Positions 13,113 to 25,000 of a stretch of 64,000 nt of DNA are shown one piece after another. The stretch comes from Stomorhina lunata (lineage: Eukaryota > Arthropoda > Insecta > Diptera > Rhiniidae). Numbering within the stretch: the first letter of the stretch is position 1; each line of letters starts with the position of its first letter. The DNA lies in assembly GCA_933228675.1 (NCBI GenBank), contig OW121743.1, positions 88,643,438-88,707,437 on the forward strand, in the 5' to 3' direction. Position numbers and translations under genes: made by a program. A model generated the notes under the pieces. That model was not told the origin of the DNA and did no database searches. It saw only the letters and a list, made by a program, of their open reading frames with translations.

Positions 13113-14224
13113 CAAATAAGTACTTCTGTAATAACTTATTATTTATTCGGATGGTATGTTGTAGTCGTTACAAGGTAACCAGTTATCGGAGTACTTGCCA
13201 TTACCAAAGTTTTGCTGGGTTGTTTTAATAAATATTAATTTTAAAGATAAGTTGATTATGTAAAGTAGTTAAAGTCAGTAATAAATTTTATTTATTTCTT
13301 TTAGTTTAGTGTTTAAGAGTAGAAACTTTTAGCCAATTTTATTTTACGATAATATTAGCTTATTTGGTAAGTTTTCTTTTTAGTCCATGAAAATTCGATT
13401 GAGTTAAAGTCAATTTATCCCTTAAAGCCATTAAATTAATTTTGATATAAATCTCTTCGCCTGTTTTCTTTTGTTTCCTTTTGTATCATTGTTCTTTGTT
13501 CATCTTTTTCGTGGCTCTAAAAGTGATTAATGATGAATTTTTTACCACATGTTTCCGCTTTGTTAGAGTTTAAGAGTTTTTGGTTAAAGTTATCCAAAAT
13601 CAATATTTTTTTGTTTATATGATACAAGTTTTTAGTTCATGATTTATTATTTTTAACTTCCGGTCATTTGACCATTGTGGTGTAGAGACGATGTTCTATT
13701 TTTACTTGACATATTATTTATGACATAAATACATCAAAAGGAAATTGTTTATAATTTCTTTATCAGCTTTTTATTAAAGTTATAATTGTGTGCCCTAATA
13801 ACACTAGGCAACTAGAAATAATGACGAAAAATTGTTTATATTTTTGTGTCATGGTGTCCCAACTACAAAAGCAATCAAATATAAAAATCTTCTTCTGCAT
13901 AAATTCTTGTTATTTTAATTTGGGATTATTAAAAGTTGTTTCTCTTTTTTTATTCTGGAGCTTTAAAAGCTTAACAGACAAACGGATATGGTTAAATTGA
14001 CTTTCTTGTCGATACTGAGTCGAACGCCATACTTGGGGTCTGACACGAATTATGAAAATTACAAACTGAACGACAAACTTATCACCTATCACCTACTGGT
14101 AAAGGAAACAAAAAGTTTTATTTTCTTGCATAGTGCAATTCATTAAATATGTCTGTGGCCAATGTCAAAAAAAAGTAGTTTTGCAAATATTTTATTTAAA
14201 ATTTTTATTTTCCATATAAATTTA

Positions 14225-14331
14225 TTGCCCAGAAAACCCCTTATAAATCTATTGAGTAAGAAGGGAATCTAATGCAATGATTAACTCAAAACAGCAAAAT
14301 ATCGACATTGGTCCTTTTAGCACCAATAAAC
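14225..14331 (+). repeat. dispersed repeat copy (partners at 3700-3830 and 47250-47380)
   Basis: It shares GCCCAGAAAACCCC, GAATCTAATGCAATGATTAA, CTCAAAACAGCAAAA and CCTTTTAGCACC with 3680-3820, in the same order. A TIR element inserted immediately after this block at 14332. Confidence 0.7.
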
Positions 14332-15078
14332 AGATCGTCACCTGAAATACAAAAAGGCGTAACTAACACAAAAATTACATTTGATTTTTTGATTGAAAAA
14401 TTGTTTATGCCTACGGCCAAAAAGAGCGATTTTATTCACCAAAAACCGAAGGCTTAAAATGTTACTCAAAATTTCTATTGTAGTTAAGCCCTTTAGGTTT
14501 CAGAAAAAATTCAGCTAGTACTTAACCCCTTGACGTATCAATATGCGCAACGAAGTCCGCTTCTAACTGTTCGCACACAACCTGCACTAAACAAACGAGT
14601 TTTGATGCTTAAGAACAGTCGCAAAACGAGTCAGACTCGTGATAACTATGTTAGGGACAGAAATTGTACCACGAATCAGACTTGTGATAATTATGTTAGG
14701 CACAGAAATTGTACCACGAGTCATACTTGTGGAAACACGTGAAGGGGTTAAGCCCTTTTATTTTTTTGCAATTACTTAAAAATTGCACTTTTTGTCATTT
14801 ATGTTTTCAGGAATGTCTTTGCTGCATCATTGTTGACTAAATTTTAAAATTTGTTATTAATATATCGTTTAGTTTAAAAGTTATGATGTTTTTTTTTGCT
14901 TATCATATGAAAAATTATCATCCGAGAATAGGATTTTTGAAAGGCTATAAGTTAGCTTTCCAACCGTAAATTGACCTGATCAACTCTAAAGCTTCTCTGT
15001 TCTAACTATCTTTAAAAGTTAAGGGGTTATTTTTGAAATAATAATAGTTATCCAATTTTGCATTTAAGGTGACGAGAT
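14332..15078. mobile_element. TIR transposon with 4-bp AGAT target duplication
   Basis: It begins CGTCACCTGAAATACAAAAA at 14336 and ends TTTTGCATTTAAGGTGACG at 15074. AGAT stands on both sides (14332-14335 and 15075-15078). It is 739 bp, of the same family as the element at 10353-11710, and shares its interior. A second, TTAA-flanked element (14522-14751) sits inside it, so the true length before that insertion was about 510 bp. Confidence 0.75.
14522..14751. mobile_element. TTAA-flanked MITE with internal 45-bp tandem repeat, nested
   Basis: TTAA 14522-14525 then CCCCTTGACGT; at the other end ACGTGAAGGGG then TTAA 14748-14751, a perfect inverted pair apart from one base. The 222-bp interior is clearly less AT-rich than its surroundings. 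It contains about 2.4 copies of a 45-bp unit (CGAGTCAGACTCGTGATAAC .. GACAGAAATTGTACC) at 14627-14735. TTAA targeting is typical of piggyBac and Kolobok elements; the superfamily is inferred. Confidence 0.75.
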
Positions 15079-15079
15079 G

Positions 15080-17435
15080 TAATCTCTTAGTTTTCTGTAC
15101 AAAATATTTATGAGAAAAAATTTCTTAAAATTTAACAAACAAATATAAATAGAATAATTATATAATTAATGCAAACACTTTTTCCAATTAGTTCCCAGAT
15201 AATTTCCATTTAACAAAAAAGTACTCCCTCCCTTCCTTTTACTTTAAACATTCTGTTCACACAAATTAAAAGCAAATGTTGCTCTATTTAAGTCTAAAAA
15301 AAATGAATATTTGTCTTTGTCATCTTTGTCTTAAAATTGTTTTCGCAGCAAAATTTTATATTCAGTTGAAAATATCACGTAATTACGAGTATATTTTCGA
15401 TACATAAGAAAGTATTATCATCAGTATTAAATTTTTAGAAATTTTAGGCATTTTCCAAAGGTATTACAGAAGAACATTTAAAGAAAACAAATAGATATTT
15501 TTAAAGTTCTTAACAACGTTTTTAAATTAAATAGAAATCCAATTTACAGTTACAAATACATACAATGAATACATACATATATACAATAACTATAAATGTA
15601 ACAGAAAATTAAGGTTAAGGATGTATTAAAAGCCACTTAAGCCATCACAGCCAGAACTTACGTATGTGAAGCTTCTCTGTTGTTATGTAATTTAATGAAT
15701 CTTATTAGAACGATTTCAAGCGAATGTGTTATAAATAATTTAATTTATCATTTATATTTAGTTTGTAGAATTTTAGCAGCTGAGTTTTTCTCTTTGCTAC
15801 ATTTATTTCAATCAAATTCACTCAATGTATAATTAATATTAATTCTATGAAATGTATTGCTTATACTAGTAAGATTTGTTTATAATTTATTTAGAACAGT
15901 TGTTTTATATTTTATTTAAAGTATTACTTATTTAGGTATTTTTATTCGCTTATGTGTCTTATATTGATACTCGATTATTGCCCTTATTTTAGGTCCAAGC
16001 GCTTTGGCCTTCTTCGCGTTTTTTTCCAGTTGGAAACTCTGATTTTTGGATTGGTTATGACACCGCAACCCAAAATACATCTAGCTACAAAATTTTGTAT
16101 GCTTATGGTAAAAAACAGCCATTTTATTCACTAAAAACTTAAAATTTGTATTGTAGTTATTAAGCCCTTTTGGTTTCAGAAAATATTCAAATATTCTTGT
16201 AGTTAAGCCCTTTTGTTTTTTCGCAATTACTCAAATATTACTCGTTTTTTGTCGTTTAAGTTTATTGGAATGTCTTTGCTGTTAAATTGTTGATCACATT
16301 TCAAAATTTAGAATTAATATTTCATTTAGTTTAATAGTTATGATGTTTATTGCTTATCATATGAAAAATTATTATCCGGGACTAAGATTTTTGAAAGGCT
16401 ATATGTTAGCTTTCCGACCGTACATTGACCTGTTTGTCTACAGATCAACTCTAAAGCTCCATTTTATTTAAATAAATTTAACCGTTAAAAGTAACGTTGT
16501 TATTTCTGAAATAACTCTTTAAAACCCTCTGTATATCCTATTTTAAATTATTTAAAACTTATCTTTTTGCATTAAATTATGTTTCGAAGATAAACCGTTA
16601 CTATTTTTAAGACCCGTCTCTATATTATTGACAAAAAACTTTATACATTTTGAAAGGTTTAAATTTTTGTCCAAAATTTGTATGGTAGTCAAGCCCTTTT
16701 GGTTTCAGAAAATATTCAACTTGTAGTTAAGCTCTTTTTTAAGCCCTCAAAAACTAAACGTTTTTTACCGTTTTCTTTGCAGATGTCTTGTTGACCCAAT
16801 TCCAAAATTTGGATTTAATGTTTTTTGTAGTTTACAAGTTATAACGTTTTTTGCTAAAAAAAAATATTAAAAATTAAAGATTTTCTCAACGGTTTGTTAA
16901 AATATGAAAATTGAAAAATAAAAATGGAAAAAGTTGAGGTCGATGTCTCGAACAGTGTCGCCGTAACAACGATTTGAATTAGCCGATTTAGCCAAAATTA
17001 TATATTTTTGGTAATAATTTGTGTATAAGGTTGTTATATTTTAGTTGTTTTAATTTGAATAAACCTCTTGATGAATATTATTTCTGCGTCTACGGAGAAT
17101 GTATGCTGAAATTTGTTTCTAAATTGGCTAAGATCCCGGTCCGGTCCAAGGGAAAATTTTTGTTTTTTACTTTTAATTGCAAATTATTGGAATTTTCTTA
17201 GCCAGCTTCGAAAAAAAAATGCTGTTTTATACCAAGATTCAGTTAGTTTGTAAAAAGTGTATTTTAACCCTATACAGACATGAGGTCTAAAATAAACTAT
17301 TTTTTTTAACTTTTGTGTTTTTGAAAATATAAAAAAATGTTGATTTTGGCTGTTGACCAGTCTTATCGGTCTTTTATGCTCCTCTCCAGTTGGAAACACT
17401 AAGTTTTAGTAATATTTATTCTTCTTGATCCTTCT
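15080..17435. other. gene-free region containing interior copies of the CGTCACC-TIR family
   Basis: No gene seen. 16140-16860 repeats the interior of the TIR elements (TTAAGCCCTTTTGGTTTCAG, CTTATCATATGAAAAATTAT, GCTTTCCGACCGTA). 16920-17010 repeats 4055-4135. A TTAA-CCCTATACAGACATGAGG end at 17264 matches the TTAA MITE at 61441. 15080-15900 shows nothing recognisable. Confidence 0.5.
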
Positions 17436-17439
17436 ACTG

Positions 17440-18075
17440 ACCATAGCTCATAATCAGGCGTAGGCAGCCCATACCTCCAGAAGCTGAAGACTTTTGTAAT
17501 TTTCGGAAATATTACGATCATTAATGAAACTCGTGAAAAAATTCTATAGAAAAATTTTTGATAAAAAAAAATTTCTATAGAAAAATTTTTGATAAAAAAA
17601 TTTTCTATTTAATGTTAGAAATAAATTTTAATATTAACCAATTTTTAAATAAAGATAAAAAACTTTAGATACAAACATTTTTTTTATAGAAACATTTTTG
17701 AAAAAATATTTCTCTTTGGAAAAGTTTTCGATAAAAATTATTTTTTATAGAAAATTTTTCGATAAAAATATTTTTCTGTGAAAATTTCTAAAAAAAAAAT
17801 TTGATAAAAAATTTTTCTATAGAAAAATTTTTGATAAAAAAATTTTCTATAGAGAAATTTGGGATAAAAAAATTTTCTATAGAAAAATTTTTTATAAAAA
17901 AATTTTCTATAGAAACATTTTTGATAAAAAAATTTTCTATAGAAAAATTTTTGATAAAAAAATTTTCTACAGAAAAATTTTTGACAAAAAAATTTTCTAT
18001 AGAAAAATTTTTGATAAAATATTTTCTATAGAAAAATTTTTGATAAAATATTTTCTATAGAAAAATTTTTTATTG
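17440..18075. repeat. compound repeat: conserved head plus 30-bp minisatellite B
   Basis: The head 17452-17535 (GGCGTAGGCAGCCCATACC, then GATCATTAATGAAACTCGTG) is followed by 30-bp units of the GATAAAAAAATTTTCTATAG type. These occur at 17535-17610 and again, regularly, at 17800-18075. The same head precedes an array at 34575 and, on the other strand, at 22400-22530, always with the same head-to-array polarity. Confidence 0.75.
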
Positions 18076-18169
18076 GTAATATTTGTTGAACATAATTTTC
18101 AAAAAATTAAAAAAATGATTTTGAAACCGGCGTGAGAAAAAACTAAGTAAGTTAGGTTATATTTTAATA

Positions 18170-18660
18170 GAGCTCAACTATTTAGTACTTACAGGTCATA
18201 AAATTGTAAATTGCGTCTTGATTTGAAATTTATTTATCCTAAAGTAATTTTTTTGGCTGCATGTTCTTAAGCGTGTCGTCAGGGAAACACATTTTCGGGA
18301 AAAAATTGGAATAACTTCGAAACTACTTCATGGATTTTCAATTTTTTACTTGTTTAATTTATAAGTTATTCATAAGTTAAACTTAAGAATTTATTAAGAT
18401 TTTATGTACTTTTTTATATATTTTTACTTAATTCTTTAATTTTTTTGTATTAAAGATAAACAAAGTTTCTTAATTTGTTGACTATTGGAGCACATTGACC
18501 TTAGTAGTGGTATCTTATGGTTGGGCTTGATCAACTACAACAATTTTTTACTTGTTTTAATTATAAGTTATTCATAAGTTAAACTTAAGAATTTATTAAG
18601 ATTTTATGCACTTTTTTATATATTTTTACTTAATTCTAAATTTTTTTTTCATTAATGTTT
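18170..18660. repeat. dispersed repeat (partner at 62165-62345) and a 202-bp tandem duplication
   Basis: 18170-18340 (CAACTATTTAGTACTTA, CTAAAGTAATTTTTTTGGCTGCAT, GCGTGT) is matched at 62165-62345. The segment starting CAATTTTTTACTTGTTT at 18339 recurs at 18541, nearly identical for about 100 bp, giving a 202-bp tandem period. Confidence 0.65.
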
Positions 18661-19048
18661 TGCACTAAAAAAAACTAATAAACACTTTAGAAAATCCACC
18701 ATGGATGTCTTAAAATAAAAGCACCTTAAATATTAACAAAAATAAGAAAACAACTACTAAATGCACCTTCATAAATGTAAAAGCACTTGATATTTTATGA
18801 CAAAAAAACTAACAAAAAGCACCAGCACAATTAATCGATAAATTAAACACTTAGCAAAAAAACAAAAAAATATATAAGTAGTAAAAATTAAACCGCCCCA
18901 GTTATAAAAGAAATATAACCTTAAAAAAAGAAAAACGCTTAACTTAAATTTTTAAATCCTTCACAAAAAAAAACAACGTTAAAAATATTGAAACGGAAAT
19001 TCATTATCATCATAACCAACCACAACAAAAACTACAACAACATTCAAA

Positions 19049-22000
19049 ATGGCTAATACAGCGCAATTACTAAGAAGACAAAGCTCCCGGGATATTATAT
19101 TAAAAACACAAAAGAGTATCGATCAACATGAATTAAGAGTAAGTAAATATATAATGGCTTCTCTGAGGCTTCATTCGCACACATACTCTTACACTCACTC
19201 ACTTACCCATTCCTTTATTCCATTCATTCAGTCCGACAATCAATCTGTCACAGAGACAGAGTCAGTCATTCACTTGCTCACTTACACAAAAAACTATCCA
19301 TTCATTCAATTGTTTACTCATTCTTTCATTCATTGAGGCTGGCAGTCGTTTATCCATTCACCCAATCAGTCTTTATTGAAAAAAAGTATTATTATTTTTA
19401 AATGTATGTGTGTATAAAAGACAATCGATAAGCGACCAAAACATTTAAACATTATTTATCCTTATAATAATAACCCAGCAAATAAAAAATTAATAAGTGT
19501 TTTGTTTTAACCATCTCCACTCCTTTGCATGATAAATAGGAGCTACGTGGCCGTTTAGTATCCCAACAAAGTACCACAAGTATAGGCAGTGGTGCTCGTA
19601 GTCATCATCATGGTCCCCATCATCATACACCCATGTATGGGGCCACAAATCAAGCATTTATGTCAGACGCCTTCGATGAAAATTCAGAATTGGAGGAATC
19701 AGAAGCTCAAAGTAGCAGTAAAGCTGTGGCCGATTTGGTGGCGGCCATTGAAAGTGCTCCTGCCGACATTGTTGAGGGCGAGAAGGAGGGCGAGGAGCGT
19801 GAAAGTTGGGATAGTAAAATAATGTTTTTGCTGGCAACAATAGGGTAAGTATGAAAAGAATTCAATGAAATATTTTATTATTATCAAGAATTTTTCTATG
19901 AACATTTTTTTATCAACAATTTTTCTATAGAAAATTTTTATCAAAAATGTTTCTATAGAAAATTTTTTATTAAAAATTTTTCTATAGAAAATTTTTATGA
20001 AAAAAATTTTTACTATAGAAAAATTTTAATAAAAAATTTCATAAAAAATTTTTCATAAAAATTTTCTATAGAAAAATTTTTTATAAAAAATTTTCTATAG
20101 AAAATTTTTCTAAAGAAAATTTTTTAGGAAAATTTTTCTATAGACAATTTTTTATGAAAAATTTTTCTATAGACAATTTTTTATGAAAAATTTTTCTATA
20201 GACAATTTTTTATGAAAAATTTTTCTATAGACAATTTTTTATGAAAATTTTTTTTATAGACAATTTTTTATGAAACATTTTTCTATAGACAATTTTTAAT
20301 GAAAAATTTTTCTATAGACAATTTTTCATGTAAAATTGGTCTATAGACAATATTTTATGAAAAATTTTTCTGTAGAAAATTTTTTATGAAAAATATTTCT
20401 ATAGAAAATTTTTTATGAAAAATTTTTCTACAGAAAAATTTTTTTCATAAAAAATTTTTCATAAAAATTTACTATAGAAAAATTTTTCATAAAAAATTTT
20501 CTAAAGAAAAATTTTCTATAGAAAATTTTTTTAAAGAAAATTTTTTATGAAAATTTTTCTATAGACAATTTCTTATGAAAAATTTTTCTATAGACATTTT
20601 TTTATAAAAAATTTTTCTATTTTTTATGAAAATAGAAAAAATTTTTTCACAAAAAATTTTTCTATAGAAAAATTTTTTTCATAAAAAATTTTTCATAAAA
20701 ATTTTCTACAGAAAAATTTTTCATAAAAAATTTTCTATAGAAAATATATATAAAAGTTTTTATGAAAAATTTTTCTATAGAAAATTTTTTATGAAAAATT
20801 TTTCTATAGAAAATTTTTTATGAAAAATTTGTCTATAGAAAATTTTTTATGAAAAATTTTTCTATAGAAAATTTTTTATGAAAAATTTTTCTATAGAAAA
20901 TTTTTTATGAAAAATTTTTCTATAGAAAATTTTTTATGAAAAATTTTTCTATAGAAAATTTTTTATGAAAAATTTTTCTATAGAAAATTTTTTATGAAAA
21001 ATTTTTCTATAGAAAATTTTTTATGAAAAATTTTTCTATAGAAAATTTTTTATGAAAAATTTTCTATAGAAAATTTTTTATGAAAAATTTTCTATAGAAA
21101 ATTTTTTATGAAAAATTTTTCTATAGAAAATTTTGTATGAAAAATTTTTCTATAGAAAATTTTTTATGAAAAATTTTTCTATAGAAAATTTTTTATGAAA
21201 AATTTTTCTATAGAAAATTTTTCTAGAAAATTTTTTATGAAAAATTTTTCTAGAAAATTTTTCTATAGAAAATTTTTTTATGAACATTTTAATGAAAAAT
21301 TTTTTTATAGAAAATTTTTATGAAAAATTTTTCTATAGAAATTTTTTTTATGAAAAATTTTTCTAAAGAAAATTTTTTATGAAAAATTTTTCTAAAGAAA
21401 ATTTTTTATGAAAAATTTTTCTAAAGAAAATTTTTTATGAAAAATTTTTCTATAGAAAATTTTTTATGAAAAATTTTTCTATAGAAAATTTTTTATGAAA
21501 AATTTTTCTATAAAAAATTTATTATGAAAAACTGTTCTATTAAAATTTTTTTTATGAAAAATTTTTCTATAGAGAATTTTTTATGAAAAATTTTTCTATA
21601 GAAAATTTTTTATGAAAAATTTTTCTGTAGAAAATTTTTTATGAAAAATTTTTCTATAGAAAATTTTTTATGAAAAATTTTTCTAGAGAAAATTTTTTAT
21701 GAAAAATGTTTCTATAGAAAATTTTATTTTTGTATTATCTTTATGAAAAATTTTTCTATAGAAAATTTTGTATGAAAAATTTTTCTATAGAAAATTTTTT
21801 ATGAAAAATTTTTCTATAGAAAATTTTTTATGAAAAATTTTTCTAGAAAATTTTTCTATAGAAAATTTTTTTATGAACATTTTTATGAAAAATTTTTTTA
21901 TAGAAAATTTTTATGAAAAATTTTTCTATAGAAATTTTTTTTCTGAAAAATTTTTCTAAAGAAAATTTTTTATGAAAAATTTTTCTAAAGAAAATTTTTT

Positions 22001-25000
22001 ATGAAAAATTTTTCTATAGAAAATTTTTTATGAAAAATTTTTCTATAGAAAATTTTTTATGAAAAATTTTTCTATAGAAAATTTTTTATGAAAAATTTTT
22101 CTATAGAAAATTTTTTATGAAAAATTTTTCTATAGAAAATTTTTTATGAAAAATTTTTCTATAAAAAATTTATTATGAAAAACTGTTCTATTAAATTTTT
22201 TTTTATGAAAAATTTTTCTATAGAGAATTTTTTATGAAAAATTTTTCTATAGAAAATTTTTAATGAAAAATTTTTCTGTAGAAAATTTTTTATGAAAAAT
22301 TTTTCTATAGAAAATTTTTTATGAAAAATTTTTCTATAGAAAATTTTTTATGAAAAATGTTTCTATAGAAAATTTTATTTTTGTATTATCTTTAACAAAG
22401 AACACCAACCGACTTTGCTAACATCCAAATTCCAACTGAATGCTTTTAATACTCATTTTCATGAGTTTCATTAATGATCATGATATTTACGAAAATTACA
22501 AAAAGTCTTCGGCTTCTGGTGGTATGGGCTGCCTACGCCTAGTATAAACACTCTAATAATTAGACTTGTACTTTGACAATTATTATCACTTTGGCAATGT
22601 CTTGCACTTTGGGAATGACTTGTACTTTAATTTGACTTACACTTTAACAATTTTACTTTGAAATGTACTTTGATAGTGGGTTGAACTTTTACTATGACTT
22701 GCATTTTGACTATGAAGTAGTAAAAAACTATCAAAGAGAGAAATGTAGCCCTTACAGAGCCGCGAACAATGATATATAAAATGTTATGATCGGGTGACAC
22801 AGTGAACAGAATACTAAAAGGGCGGAATGTAGGCGTGGTAAACAAATATAATTGTTTTATCATTATCTTTAATCTTTAGGGGTGAATGACACAACTCTTT
22901 TTTTATGGAAGTCGAACTGCTCTAGTGCTCATATGTGCTCATGGTATCCAAATTTAATGACTTTTTACAGCATCGTTGCAAAATGGGGTGTATCACACAG
23001 TTTTATTGCTACTAAAATGTTATGTGTACTGAAGAGATTAATAATTGTTCTCGAGAAACGTCCATATACATATCTGAAAAAATACTTCTAGAGAATTTTT
23101 TTCGTGCATCCATATTGTAGATGCACGAAAAAAATTGAAGTCAACTGTCAGCAAACAATCTATCCTTCTTCCCATCACCAATTTTCCTCTTTCCAAGGAA
23201 AAAATGTAAACTGTTACAGATTTATATTGATTCCCTTTATAAATTCTAAGTTAAAGGTATTACAACGTCAGCGGCATGTGAAAATTACCTTCTGCTTTAA
23301 AGTAAAACTTTTTAGTTTGAAAAATGTATTCTCCTCCAAAGATGTTTTTAAATTTCCCCAGATAGTTTTTTTAACAGTGTTTTTAGTATTTTTTATCACC
23401 TTTATATTTTTTTTTGCTTCAGAAAACTTTAAAAGTTTTTTTTGTAACACAAATCTGAATAGAAAAGTTTTGAATTTGAATGTAAAAATGCACATTTTCA
23501 GGTATAACATTTTTCTCAGTTCCGATGTAAGATTTAATGAAATTGTTTTTCATTTCCTAGTAAATACGAGTATCCATGTATCTACTAAGTAGATTCTTCT
23601 TATAAGATATGATACACATTTGTTATAAAATTTTACCATATTTTTTTCTTATTTCATTTCAGTTATGCTGTTGGTCTTGGCAATGTTTGGCGTTTTCCAT
23701 ATTTGGCACAAAAGAATGGCGGTGGAGCATTTTTGGTGCCCTACTTTATAATGTTGTGTATACAGGGTATACCAATATTTTATCTTGAATTGGCTATAGG
23801 CCAACGTTTGCGTAAGGGAGCGATTGGCGTATGGAGTCAGGTATCACCGTATCTGGGTGGCATTGGCCTGTCCTCAGCCGTAGTCAGTTATATTGTTGCT
23901 TTGTACTATAATACAATAATTGCATGGTGCCTCATTTACTTGTTGCATAGTTTTGAATCACCACTGCCTTGGGCAGATTGTCCAACACGTTTATATGCCA
24001 ATTATACGTACGATCATGAACCCGAATGTGTGGTAAGACTATTATTTATAAAGATTTTTATTGTTTCATTATTAATAATTGTAATTTATTTTGTAGGCCT
24101 CCTCACCCACTCAATACTATTGGTATCGCACTACATTACAGTGTTCGGAAAGTGTCAATGAACCGGAAAATTTCAATTATCATATGGCCATAGCATTGAT
24201 TGTATCTTGGTTTCTGGTTTACATTTGTATGGTACAGGGTATAACATCATCGGGTAAAATTGTCTATATGACGGCCATATTTCCATATGTTGTATTGATT
24301 ATATTCTTCTTTCGTGGCATAACATTAAAGGGTAAGTTCTTCTAATGGTTGTTGGGTTGGGTTATGTTAATGTTATTATTTATTTTTATAAACGAAAAAT
24401 GAGTGTAAAGTTGTGATGTGAAAAAAAGATGCAGTAATTAATTGAATAAATTGTTCCACATTTAAAATAACGATTCATTACATATGTATGTCCTTGATAC
24501 GTATTGTTTTATAGCTAAACATATGTATATATAAAAAAGAAGAAAGTACCACAGGTCAAACGCAACTATATCGTTCCCTGAAGTCAAAGTTTTTTATGCG
24601 CAAAGTTTTGTTATCTTTTGTTAGATTTATGCCATTTCTGGAAGTGAAACTGATATGGGAGCTATGGTCAATTCCCCTTATCAACTTTTAGGGGTACTTA
24701 AGGGTCTTCTGAGTGTAATCAAAAATTAACCGATTTCAATTTAATTTGATTACAAGCTTTGCATGTGAAAAAATCAAAAATTTACTTTTTATAGGAAATT
24801 TTTCAAAAATTTACTTTTTATAGGAAATTTTTCAAAAATTTACTTTTTATAGGAAATTTTTCAAAAATTTACTTTTTATAGGAAATTTTTCAAAAATTTA
24901 CTTTTTATAGGAAATTTTTCAAAAATTTACTTTTTATAGGAAATTTTTCAAAAATTTACTTTTTATAGGAAATTTTTCAAAAATTTACTTTTATAGGAAG

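Noticed and set aside
17801..18031. 76-codon frame (IEKFLIKKFS repeats)
   Set aside because: Translation of minisatellite B, same reason as above.
23104..23592. 162-codon open frame on the plus strand in SLC6 intron 2
   Set aside because: Phe/Val/Lys-rich AT-composition protein with no family resemblance. It lies wholly in an intron of the same strand, and the splice structure of the SLC6 gene skips it.
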